A stretch of 64,000 nt of DNA from Oryza sativa Japonica Group. Its lineage: Eukaryota > Streptophyta > Magnoliopsida > Poales > Poaceae. Position numbers and translations under genes: made by a program. Positions within the stretch are counted from its first letter, which is position 1. The number at the start of each line of letters is the position of its first letter. The stretch spans positions 36,361,001 to 36,425,000 of the forward strand of contig NC_089037.1 in NCBI RefSeq assembly GCF_034140825.1. The letters are read 5' to 3'. Of this stretch, positions 23,990 through 39,654 are shown in pieces. The notes under the pieces were generated by a model. The model did no database searches, was not told the origin of the DNA, and worked only from the letters and a program-made list of their open reading frames with translations.

Positions 23990-24988
23990 GTAAAAGCAAA
24001 ACAAGGAACGCCACAGCTCAAGCTTGGTTTTAATGATTGTGATGAAAATTTAGCTGCCCCAAACTTATTACACTTGCTCATGGACAACATCCTAAGGGAT
24101 GTATTGGAATTCTCCATCAGTTGGGTCACACTACGACGGTATCAACCAAAACTTCCGAGTGAATGGAGTTGGTGGATGGCAATGGGTTCACTGTTCATTC
24201 AGATAGATGGTTGGTTACTGTCCATATCCTCTCATTAAAAAATTTTGATAACCGCTGAACAAAACAAATGTATGTTGACTCTATTGGTTACTGATCTTGT
24301 TACAGGAATATGCTCTATAGCTGCCAGTGTTATGTGTGTGGAAGCACAACATAGGCTAGCCTTTGAGATCCTACATGGAATTGGTAGGTTCCCCTTAAAA
24401 GCAAAGAGACTCAAGGGTGTAAAGAAGAAATGCATAAACAAAAAAGGTGTGGAGCCCTGCAGACGGAGCATTTGTAGAGGATGTGCTGAAGGTGGTGGCG
24501 AAGGGAAGGGGAGTGGAGACAATACAGGGTATCTTCTTACCAATAAATGGATATCATATGTACAAAAATGTCCAGAAAGACGTCAGTCATGAGGCAGCAG
24601 GTGCTTCTCTTACTTGCCCATGGTCCACTGCTGGCAACATTGTGGGTGAATGACGAGTACATGATCTGCACAACAAAGAATGATCTTGTCTACCGTGGGA
24701 GCAGCAACAGGGAAAAGGATCCCAATCATACGGTGGTCTGCTTCGCTTATCGGTTTGTTGGCGAGGAATTACGAGTGCATAGATGAAATCCACCTGTTGA
24801 CACTAAAGGAACCTTTAACCAAAGAACTCATCGACAGATACAGAAAGAAGGGACAGACTGAGAGCTTCTTGTCAAACTCTGCAAACAAAGTAAAGGCCAT
24901 GCTGATTCGAAGACTAATGACTAAGTACTCAGAATTAGAGAGCAGTCAGGGATCTAGCAGTTGTGGTAGGCAGAGTTGGGAAAAATAG
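23990..24988 (+). pseudogene. Papain-like copy 2, degenerate
   Basis: Exons 23990-24209 and 24306-24988 correspond to exons two and three of the papain-like gene at 15.5-17.5 kb. The mature-start region LPSEWSWW, the cysteine segment GGICSIAASVMCVEAQHRLA and the C-terminal half are recognisable. Relative to copy 1 there is one extra A in the run near 24440 and an extra base near 24600. There is also a 56-bp loss near 24771, bounded by the short repeat TTAC, which removes the segment just after the histidine strand. The frame is therefore lost in at least three places. No counterpart of the first exon of copy 1 is present upstream. Confidence 0.82.
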
Positions 24989-26044
24989 TCAAACTTGTTC
25001 AGGTATACACATTGAACAACGGATCTTGTATTGAACTCGGAAGCAAAGTACATGAGTTACATTGCCTCAAGAGTAGTTCTGAAAGCCACGGTTATGCACT
25101 TATTTGTCGTTCAGTCTCTTCCAGATGAAACTTAGTTTTATTATTATTATTTCTTTTGTGTTGTTTCCACGATCAAGTTGTTCTGCTTCTTTTTATTCTC
25201 TGGACTCTTTATAGATTTCTCCTTTACCCATATGCTGGACCATTCACTTCAAACATAATATAGTGAACTTAACAAGTTTTCAGATATTAGCACACAAACT
25301 ATTTGAACTAACGTGACCTCTGCTCAGCCTCTGTTATACACAACCACAGAAAAAAGGATTTCTATAAAAAGAACCTTTAAAAAAAATGGCTCTGTAATGA
25401 AACTGTAGCAACTAATCATGGTGCAAGCAGATTTATTGCTTTCCCATCACTTAATTCAGAAACACTTGCTATTCTGAACATATTACAGTATATAACAACA
25501 TAACTATTTGTATGTTCTATAGGTTGATTTTCCATCTTGGTGGTATTTATATATATTGAAAGAAAACACCATATGTTTATAGTACACGCAACATAATCGA
25601 TTTAATGTGATACGCACCTCTTGTTGCAGCAAGATCATCCTTCCTACCTTCCAATTATATCACCAATCCAGGTAGTTAGGTACTGTCTTTAACTCTTTAT
25701 AACTAATCTGAAAATTCAAAAATCAGGTCAAGTGTTTTTTTAAATCACCACCAGAAGCAAAAGATATGTTATATGTTCAATCAGAACAGGGCAACAGCTA
25801 TTAACATTACAATCCATCATACTATTCTAGTTACAGCAATCAATTGGTGAATATGAGGACAAAGGATTCAGACAATCCCATCACAGATGAAAGGGAAAGA
25901 GTGGGAAGGAACCTTCAGGTGCAATATTATTCAGAAAATAAAAATGTACTTTTATTGGAGGAAAGCAACCAACAGCATATAAAGGGAACTATAAGGTTGA
26001 AAATCCTATGCAGCCCATGGATGTTAAACTGTCGTGCATATACT

Positions 26045-27233
26045 TTTTTTGCCGGGTTGGCCGAAAGTTCGGTCGACCAATTTCATTAAGATTGGGAGAA
26101 AGGATCATTACAATAGAAGCTTACAACGACGAAATGATTGGGGAAAAAACCCCAACCATGTAAGCTATAGTTGTATGCTACAGGGATTACAAATTAATCA
26201 TTATCGCCATTACAAGTGGTGAAAATTCCTGCCGACTTCCAAATGAGGATCTCCTCCTTGATGTCGCTCACTAGCTGCTCTGTGCTTCAAAATTTCTGCT
26301 CGAACACTCGCGCATTACGCTCCTTCCACAGGAACCAGCAGGTTAGTGCGAAGACGCCGTCGAAAATGTCCCTATAGCCCGTCCAAAAATTCAGTCTCGC
26401 CGCCATCCACCATTCAGTTAGGCTTGTATCGTTGATTGTTGGTGGCGCAAAGCCGATGCCAATCCATCTTTGCATCAAAGTCCAGACTCTCCTGGATAAA
26501 TCGCAGGTTAGGAAAAGATGCAAACAGCTCTCCTCCTCTCGCTGACATAAGTGGCAAGAATCGTCGTGCAACCACCCTCTCTTCTCAAGATTATCAGCTG
26601 TTAAACAACGACCTTTGGCCGCCAGCCACAGGAAGAATCACACCCAGGAGGGAGCCTTGATATGCCAGATAAGTTCACTGAATGGGCAGATCTTCCTTGC
26701 CATGTAGAAGAGCTCATATGCCGAAGAGGCTGAGAGCTGGCCATCGGCAGAGAACTTCCACCGAATGGTATCATCTTCCCGATTGAGAACCACCTCCTGA
26801 ATCTCGTCCCATAGCTGAAAGAACTGCGCTATAGCTTCATTTGAGAGTGCACCTCGCAGGTCTCGCACCCATCTATTGTTGCTCAGCGCCTGAGATATTG
26901 TAATTTGGGACCGGCCCACATAAGTGTAAAGGGTCGGCCATCTCCAAGAAATGCTGTGTCCATTCAACCAGTTTGCTGTCCAGAATTTTGTGTCTTTGCC
27001 ATTGCCAACACAAAACTCGGCGGCAGAACTGAAAATTCGCTCCACATCTAATCCCAGGCGATATCCTGCCATGGCCCAAGGACGGTTTTTCTGTTCTATA
27101 CTTTTGACTAGCCACTTGAGTCTCAGCGCCTGTCCAAAAGCATCCAGGTTTCACTTGAGTCCCCAGTCCTCCATTTGTCACCGGCACACAAACATTTTTC
27201 CAGGCCACGAGAATATATATATATAGTTAATTT
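26045..27233 (-). mobile_element. 5'-truncated LINE, ORF2 3' end with zf-RVT domain
   Basis: The insertion interrupts duplicated unit copy 2 and is absent from copy 1. The plus strand begins with a short T run, the remnant of a poly(A) tail, so the element lies on the minus strand. Minus-strand frames encode FCVGNGKDTKFWTANWLNG and SAYELFYMARKICPFSELIW, then the zinc-binding block CHLCQREEESCLHLFLTCDL and WFLWKERNARVF. These are typical of the reverse-transcriptase zinc-binding domain at the end of plant L1-type LINEs. The frame shifts between these blocks, so it is decayed. About 38 bp of the target seen in copy 1 (about 18475-18512) is missing, and no clean target-site duplication is visible. 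Confidence 0.85.
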
Positions 27234-28100
27234 AAACATGCATATTTGTAGCCATATATATATGTGCACATCCTGGTTAATCATTCTGGTATTAGAACAA
27301 AAAAAAAAGAAGAGAGAAACTGCGCTGAGGTTTGAGCATCGGAGGGTTTTTTTTTTTTTGGTCTGGACAAGAGTTTGTACTGACTCAATGAATGTACAAG
27401 TGTACAAAGTATCATCAATATGGCAATATGAAACAAATACTACGCAAAGATTATGTGATTTCGCAGCTTGATACCTTGAGTGATGTGAGCATGGATGGAT
27501 TGAGCGTTTGGCCATTTGCCACTCTCTCAATGCGTGACCTTCCAACAATCACTCCAACGGCCCAGGGGCTGCAGATCTTCAGTTCTTCACACCATCACAC
27601 CCAGCAAACTGCGACAAAATGTTTCTATTAGTAATGCTTAAAATTGGAATGCTGGAAAAAAACGAGGAAAAAATAATCAATGAATAGGAATAATGGATCA
27701 AACCGGAACAAGAACTGAAGCGTGAATCGACGTTTCGCCCTCCCTCCGAGTCACCGCCGTCCCGCCTGACTCCCCACGCCTGATCTGACCGGCCGACGGC
27801 TACCACCTGAGCCAGATCTGTGCAGGAAACGTCGGCCCCCGCGCGAAACCTGGCTGCCAAGCCTTTCTCTCTATAAGACCTGGCCGGCCGACGACCGGGA
27901 ACCGCTGCGCTTTCCGCCGCCGCCGGAGCTCGTGGTCGGCCTCTCGAGCTCATCGTGTGAGGCGAACAGTGTGCGAGGTGAGCAAGTGAGCCGCACGGCC
28001 CATTATGACCAATGGCCCAACAGATAGTGGGCCAAGAAGGTGACTATCAGAACAGCCCAAATACGGCAGAAGGAAATCCGCTTCTTCATCATGATACTTA

Positions 28101-28298
28101 ACGCCTGTTCACTTTGATGTCATTTTTAACCTTATCAAGTTTTGGTAAAGTTGCAAAAAAAAGTGTCTATATTTAGTTTGCTGCCAAATTTTGGTAACTA
28201 TATAAGAAATCCTGCCAGAATTTTAGCAAGTTACCAAAATTTTGACAACTATGCCAAAATTTGGTAAGGTTTTTTTTGGCATCAAAGTGAACAGGCCC
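28101..28298. mobile_element. Tourist-like (PIF/Harbinger) MITE
   Basis: The 198-bp element has terminal inverted repeats: CGCCTGTTCACTTTGATG on the left and, reverse complemented, GGGCCTGTTCACTTTGATGC on the right. TTA target-site duplications lie at 28098-28100 and 28299-28301. A close relative is at 35904-36062. The left terminus has two changed bases. Confidence 0.92.
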
Positions 28299-28309
28299 TT
28301 ACTTTTCAT

Positions 28310-28520
28310 CAAGTCCACTTTGCGTCCCCCAACTTTACGTCGAATCTATAAGTACTAGAAATCTCTATCCCTCAAGTGTTCAAAACCGTATAAAATAGGT
28401 CATGCAAGTATGCATGAGTAGTTTCGCTGACGTGGCATCCTAGTCAACAAGGAGAGAATTAAAATAATGTGGAACCCACATGTAAGTCACACGAAAAACA
28501 TATAAAATAAAAACTTATCT
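28310..28520. repeat. Solitary Mutator-like long-terminal-repeat arm, decayed
   Basis: The order of words (a TCCCTCAAG-type block, an AACCG block, GCTGACGTGGCA, then GTGGAACCCACATGTAAGTC) parallels the arms of the element at 31.4-33.0 kb. Only one arm is recognisable here and there is no matching inverted partner nearby. The assignment rests on shared words only. Confidence 0.4.
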
Positions 28521-28899
28521 CCCACCTCTCCCCAAGCGCACGGCGGCAACGACGCACCTTTCTCTCCATCCCGAGCTTCAGCCGCGGGCGCAGGGAGGCA
28601 GAGGTTGAGGCGGGGCGCAGGGAGGCCGAGGACAGCGCTGCCGACGAGGTCAAGACGGACCTATCACTCGCTGCAACACAGGAATAGGCGGCGGATGCAT
28701 CCTCCTCACTCTCCTCCTGCCATCACCGTTGAGCCCAACCCCACCGAGCCGTTCCCAACGGCATTCACCTCCATATCCGGAGTGGCGGCAGCCCAGGAGG
28801 ACAGAATCGACGGTCGTAGGTTCTCCATAGTGAGGAAGTGGTGGTGTTGAGGACGGATATCGAGGTGGAGGCTATCGAGCCGTTAACATCAAATTTGGT

Positions 28900-29420
28900 A
28901 AAGATACTCGAAGTTGAAGTCCAGATCGAAGCGGATTTGAAGGAGATAAGATTGTTTCCAAACAGAATAGCGTATCGTCTGGAGGCTGTATCAGTTGATA
29001 CGGAATCAGATTCAGTTAGCCGATAGGGGTAGGAAAGCCAATACAAGCAGTGTTCAAGATCAAGTTGGATTCAGATTAAAAGCTTCAGAGGTATTGCCGA
29101 ATAAGAGTTGATTTTGTAATGGGTAATTATATCTATTAATTAGGGATAAGAGTTAGTTGTTTCCATTAAGAAATTTGTGGGAGGAATCCGCCTAGGGATT
29201 CATTTGTTTATCGTACTTTAGCAAGTTTGAGTCTTGTCCGATATGGACATGGTTTGTATGTTACGGGTATAAATATATGCCTAGGGGCTTGTAAAAAAAC
29301 AATAGTTCAATACACGTTTTCGGCACATCGCCTCACCTTTGTTTTACTTTTCTCGACGAGTTCTTGTTTCGAATTGGGCTACATTGGTTTCGCTCTCCAG
29401 GAAGAGGTATAGCTTATCAT
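28900..29420 (+). mobile_element. Probable LTR-retrotransposon fossil fragment
   Basis: This is a non-coding fragment with an LTR-like layout. GGGTATAAATATATGCC at about 29268 resembles a core promoter, and it is followed some 60 bp later by CTTGTAA and AATACACG words common at the end of a grass LTR. No paired LTR, primer-binding site or coding domain was found nearby. It is best read as an old, incomplete remnant of unknown family. Limits are approximate. Confidence 0.35.
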
Positions 29421-30192
29421 AGCGGTTTGTATCGGCGGATTAGCACGTCGTTTTAGATGTTTTAATATATCTTTTCTAATTGTTGGTTATCATATATCTT
29501 AGTTAATTTAGTCCAATTATTCGATTTATTTGTATTAACGGAACCTTTCTTAAGGTTTTAAGATTGTACAATATCTCATAATAAAAGCACAGTGAAATGA
29601 TATGGTTCTCCTAATTTTGTGTATTTTCAAGTGGTAGTGCTGTGAGAATGGGAAAAAAAAATACACATGTGATTTTCTACATATGTCAAAGCAATTTTTT
29701 TCAATCATAGGTAACATGTCATATGTACAAGGTATGCTCATGTGGATAGTTAGATGAACAAGTAACTCACTTGACTCATTAGTGACCTACTTGATGCACC
29801 CAATGACCCTCCATGCATTTTACTCAATTAAACTGCACTACAGAAAAGGGGTGGTAAGTGAACTTATTCTTTTATTATTTTTACATACTCTTTTGGTGGG
29901 CCTTCTGTCGGCCCACTAACGTCGTCTTCCCTTCCGGCTGGCTGCGTCTCCTGCCATCGACGACGACATGGATCAAATCGGATTGGAAAGGAAGGATATA
30001 GGACCGAATCGGAGAGCGTTTCGGATTCTTTCTCCTCCTTATATACTACTGGTCCGCAGCCAAGGCGCCACTTCGATCGGAAATAAGAGATCGATCAGAC
30101 GCCACCAGAATTATATATATTGTGCGAAGAAATTTGATCAGTCCAGTTATCATATTCGAAAAAAAGTAGTAATAATCTGTTCTGCCCGATCC

Positions 30193-35034
<4,842 letters not shown>

Positions 35035-35038
35035 CAAT

Positions 35039-35109
35039 ATGCATGAAGGCATTATTATGGAGCATGCCTTCATATTAGGGTCCATAATATAATAAAAGCC
35101 TTCATGCAT
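35039..35109 (+). repeat. Inverted repeat just after the DUF3615 gene 2 stop codon
   Basis: ATGCATGAAGGCATTATTAT at 35039-35058 pairs with ATAATAAAAGCCTTCATGCAT at 35089-35109, with a spacer of about 30 bases containing a further GCATGCCTTCAT word. In the transcript it would form a strong hairpin starting four bases after the stop codon at 35032-35034. Confidence 0.85.
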
Positions 35110-35903
35110 CATCAAGTGTACATATTATGGTCATGATGTAACAAATGCATATGTTATTGGTTTGATGCTATTCATAAGAGAACAGAAACGGCACCTGACC
35201 TGCTTGCACAAAAGCTGACGTTGAACCTCGTTGCAGATGCACAAACATCGATATGATCAAATTTCCACATAATATTTTTTTTAAAAAAAGAGAAGGTCGA
35301 TCATTCATTCTCCTTTTACTACTAGAGAAAAATATTATCAGATAATTAATCAGAAACAAAAATGCATTTTTTTCCCTTTAATCATGTTGGAGGCAGCCAT
35401 TAAAGTGGCTCGCTGTTATTTCAGTTTGTTCAGACTATTGGATGATCTGTTCCATGCTTTTTTTTTAAAAAAAAAGAAAAGAAAAACGTACTATCTTCAA
35501 CTGTGTAGTGTAGCTGTGTAGATCACTTATTATAGGCTATTTCTTAGGTTTCAAAATATTTAACTTATACATGTAACCTAATCAGTAATCCGTAGCAATA
35601 ATCTCAATCAATCAAGATCTGTTTAACTATTCTTCTTTTGGTTAGCAGCGATGTGGTTTTCATTGATATGGAGCGAGCAGTAGCAAAAATGAGATCTTTC
35701 GTCTAGACAGAAGAGAGATCCTTTCCTTCCTTTCTATAGGAAATGACTGATGTTGCTAAGTCACCTTCCGCTGCTCTTGCGTCATCCCTTTTCCAATTCT
35801 TTTTGTATGGCTCGGTTGCATCCGATTGATCGATCCCTAGTCACTGATTACATGCATGAGTATTGGCTTTGGCAAGCAAGTCAAGGAAAGAAGAGGAAAT
35901 TAA

Positions 35904-36062
35904 GGGCCTGTTCACTTTAATGCCATTTTTAACCTTACCAAATTTTGGTAAAATTGTCAAAAAAGTGGCTACATTTAGTTTACTGTCAAATTTTGGTAAC
36001 TATATAAAAAATCCGGCCAAAAATTTGGTAAGGTTTTTTTTGGCATCAAAGTGAACAGGCCC
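35904..36062. mobile_element. Tourist-like (PIF/Harbinger) MITE
   Basis: This is a 159-bp element with ends GGGCCTGTTCACTTTAATGC and, reverse complemented, GGGCCTGTTCACTTTGATGC. It is flanked by TAA at 35901-35903 and 36063-36065. Same family as the copy at 28101-28298, but with a shorter interior. Confidence 0.94.
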
Positions 36063-36659
36063 TAAAAGTTCTCTTGAGTTTGATGGTACTAAGTTAGATG
36101 TCACAAATAGGAATTCATGGCCTACTGTATGCATGTATGTGCTAAAAGAAGATCAAAAACCGGGGAATCACTTAATAAGAAATTCTAACTATTGTTCAAA
36201 ACTCAAAGTACCACTGAAGAAATAGAATTAAATGGTTAACTAAGATTTTTTTTTGACTGGCTATATGGAGCGGATTTAACGTCCCTCTACACACCATCAA
36301 TAGAAAGACACGAGAGATGAGGTAAGAAGAGGGAGAGAAGAAAATAGTAGAGGTCTGAAATTTAGATAAGTCTCCTCTAAATTTTATTCTCGATCCGCTC
36401 TATGCATGTGATTTCTTATGTTCAGCAACATGGTTTTATACAATTTATATTTTACGAAATGAAAAGCTATACCGTCATTTATATTTTGAAAAAGATCTTT
36501 TTTTTAAGAAAAAACTAAACGACAGAGATAGAGAAGGGAGACACGTGTTGGTGGGATTGGGATTCCACATCCTCTCCTTGTCGATTCCAAATCCCCTTCT
36601 TCGATTGCAGTGTTGCGCCTCGCGAATTCCAACCCCGATCGCTCGCACGGCCGGCCGCC

Positions 36660-39654
36660 ATGGAGAGCCCCACGTCGCCGGCGTCGCGGCTGGACTTCTA
36701 CGACTTCATCGGCCGCATGCGCCGCCCCGCCGCCGCCGACCTCTTCCACTCCATCAGGAGGTCCGTCGCTTCGCCCCCCTCCCTGCTCCCCTCCTCGTAG
36801 GCCCTTGCCCCGCGTCAATTCTGACCTGAGATTCAACTGCAGCTTCCTCGCGTCCCTCTCCCAGGGCGGCGAGCCCAACGCCGAGGTCGACGGCGGCAGG
36901 GTCCAGACCTTCTTCGCGGAGATGGAGACCGCCATCAGGGACCACCCGCTTTGGGCCAATGCCACCAATCAGGAAATCGACAACGCGCTCGAGGTGACCC
37001 CGCCCTAACCCTTGCGCTTGATTTGCTTTCTGATTCAATTGAACATCTTGCGTCTCTCTTGTTATGCGCGATTAGGGGCTTGAGAAGTATATCATGACCA
37101 AATTGTTCGATCGAGCCTTCGCTTCATCCGCGGAGGATGTGAAATCCGACATGGAGATTTCGGAGAAGATTGGTCTCTTGCAGCACTTTGTCAGGCCTCA
37201 TCACTTGGACATACCCAAGCTTCTGCACAATGAGGCAGCGTGGCTGGTAAGACAACAATGACAGATCTTTGAGTCATTATTTCATTGTTCCGGGTGTTAG
37301 CCCAAAATTCAGAACTTCCCATGTGATTTTTATTGTTCCTGCACGCGGCCTGTACAAGTTCACAACGCATTGTTACCTAATGCTAATGGTCAATAGTCTG
37401 CGACTGTAACATTGTGAACAATGAACTTATGAGTTATACTTATACCCCCTAGTAATATTTTTAGATGCACTCTGAAAGCTTTGTATATTGATCACGGTGT
37501 AAGGTAAATTGCAAATTATCGTGTTGGGTTACTTTGAATTATCTCTTATATAAAACCAGCATTAGCTTGCATTTTGGTCACCATGTAGAATATATGATAA
37601 AAATGCATGGGGTCAACATTTAAGCGATTATCTTTCCCTGTATTCTTCCTATGATTGGTTCATTGCTGTAATTTTACATCTGCTTGACATAAAAGAAATA
37701 CTGCCACCTGCCATCAACACACCAATGCCCAAGTTAACTCTGACCTTGGGATGTTTATGCCATTCTAGCTTGCAGTTAAAGAGTTGCAAAAGATTAATTC
37801 CTTCAAATCACCACGAGAAAAGCTTAGTTGCATCATGAGCTGTTGCCAAGTCATCAATAACTTGCTGCTAAATGTGTCAATGTCAAATGATCGAACACTA
37901 TCAGGGGCTGATGATTTTCTTCCTATTCTTATTTACATTACAATCAAGGTAAGCTTACTTTTGTTCCTATTTATTCTTTCTCTAATTTTTCTCATCCAGA
38001 TTGACATGATTACATGCTGACAGATCATTGAGTACTTATGGGGGAAACTATTTTGATTCCTCGAGGGGATGTCACCTCGTTTGCTTAAAAAAACATCTAA
38101 ATGATTATGAAAAATTCTGGAAAAATTTGACAACACTCATATAACATATCTATACAACTCCACAAAATCTTAGGTTGAAACTCAACTCACGTCGAGATAT
38201 AAAAAAGGACAAATTCAACGTATGAACAGAGAACAGTAGCGTACTGTTCACATCTAAATTTATCTTTTTTGTTTCTCAATGTGTAGATCGAATTAGAACT
38301 TGATTTTTGGTAGACCGATAGATATCACTATACTCTACGGTCTACATTGTCAATTTTTTTCAGAATTTTTCGTAACTATTTATATCGAATTTGGAAGAAA
38401 AAGGTATACGAGGGGACATCCCCTCGAGGGATTAGAATCCAATCCCTACTTATGGTTCAAGTTTTACAATCATAAATTTTATGAATCTCGTATCATATGT
38501 ACAGTTAACATTAGGGTGTTTTTACCTTTATTCTGTACAGCTAAATTGGGTAACATTACTGATAAATTGCATTTTGTTACTTGCTAATGTGACAATGCCT
38601 ATTTTTTACAATGTAACTAGTATAGATGTTTGGTGTATTAATGGGATCTAATGGTCTTATGGTGTAAATTTGATTGTTTCTGTTTGTTATTAGTTAATAT
38701 TACTCTTATATGCCGCATTGTTACCAAAGCTTATTTTCTTTTTGGTTCATTAAGGAATATGAGTTTCTCTAGAGAGCATATGATACTAGTCAGTTGAAAG
38801 CTGTTAGTTGTCACCAATGTCTCTGTGTTACTTTGTGCATTCTACTTAGGGAATCCTATCCCTAATATATGCAACTTTTTACTATATGGAGTTCAACTGA
38901 CCAAGCACCTAAAAAATTGATGTAGGCCAATCCTCCTCAGTTGCACTCAAATCTAAAGTTTATTCAGCTCTTCAGAAGAGAAACAAGGCTTATCTCTGAA
39001 GTCGAATACTATCTCACGAACCTCATTTCAGCAAAGATGTTTATAATGAATGTTAATGGACACTCACTGTCCATGGAGGAAAGTGTGTTCCAGACACATA
39101 TGGAGTCTGCAAGACTTGGTAACCACATATCTGTTGCTAGCACTAATAGTTCACAAGGATTGGGTACATCCACACCAGGACAGAACGAGGAATCTGGTGA
39201 TACAGAAGGTCTGTTTTTAACATTAGTGGATCAGTTTGTTTCAGAATAAAGTTTCACCTCAATTAAAGTATTAGTCTTTTTTGCACGTTCATGGTAAGTT
39301 TCCTTCTGGACTTCTTGTCTCGTCTAAGAATCAGTTTAGTTAGCAGCTATACAAGAGCATTCTGTCAAAGTATTTGAGGTGTCTACCGTACCTATGATGT
39401 TCCTCAATCCATCTAAGGTTGGGTTTAGATTTAGTTTTCCTGGCTTCAGCTGCATAATCACGATGCTTAGTTCATATTTAACAGGATTGAAATTCCCATT
39501 CATGGACTCTGAAACTGAAAGCTTGACTCCAGCGGAAGTCAAGCAATTGCACGAGCTCTACAGGCAAGTAGTCACCAGATATACGCTGCTGTCTAAAGCT
39601 TTAAGAAAGTTATCGGTAGATGAGGATCAGCTCCTTAATTCAGTAGATGATTGA
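36660..39654 (+). CDS. VPS9-domain Rab5 guanine-nucleotide exchange factor
   Basis: Six exons, 36660-36760, 36843-36993, 37076-37246, 37769-37948, 38926-39208 and 39485-39654, give 351 codons. The product resembles plant VPS9a, which activates Rab5/ARA6-type GTPases on endosomes and is needed for vacuolar protein sorting. The N-terminal helical segment has LDFYDFIGRMRRPAAADL and RDHPLWANAT. The VPS9 core shows KELQKINSFKSPREKL, NNLLLN, GADDFLPILIYITIKANPPQ and EVEYYLTNLISAKMFI, including the Asp of the GADxFLP motif used for catalysis. The tail after the core is only about 105 residues, shorter than that of Arabidopsis VPS9a. A Mutator-like MITE sits in intron four. Family certain; which paralogue this is was not determined. 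Confidence 0.93.
38042..38446. mobile_element. Mutator-like MITE in VPS9 intron 4
   Basis: The 405-bp element starts GGGAAACTATTTTGATTCCT. Its other end, reverse complemented, starts GGGATTGGATTCTAATCCCT. Both continue into CGAGGGGATGTCNCCTCGT, giving an arm of about 38 bp. A perfect 9-bp duplication TACTTATGG lies at 38033-38041 and 38447-38455, as expected for Mutator-type transposition. The interior is AT-rich and non-coding. Confidence 0.9.

Larger units (their letters stand above)
23881..28082 (+). repeat. Duplicated unit, copy 2, with LINE insertion
   Basis: This is the partner of 16376-19356, in the same orientation. It carries the degenerate papain-like copy, an extra 145 bp at about 25103-25247, and a LINE insertion at 26045-27233. 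Outside these indels the two copies differ by only scattered substitutions, so the duplication appears recent compared with the neighbouring DUF3615 pair. The similarity stops at GGAAATCCGCT, 18 bp before a Tourist-like MITE. Confidence 0.9.
35035..36659. other. 3' region of DUF3615 gene 2 and VPS9 upstream region
   Basis: The first 75 bases form a strong inverted repeat (35039-35109) right after the stop codon. The rest is AT-rich with one Tourist-like MITE at 35904-36062. A weak pair of inverted words (GAGCGGAT near 36268 and ATCCGCTC near 36393) could mark another small element. The last 120 bases before the VPS9 start are a pyrimidine-rich probable leader. I see no additional gene. Confidence 0.45.

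Noticed and set aside
36262-36413. Possible extra MITE with AGAGCGGAT/ATCCGCTCT words before the VPS9 gene
   Set aside because: Only a nine-base inverted match was found and no target-site duplication could be seen.
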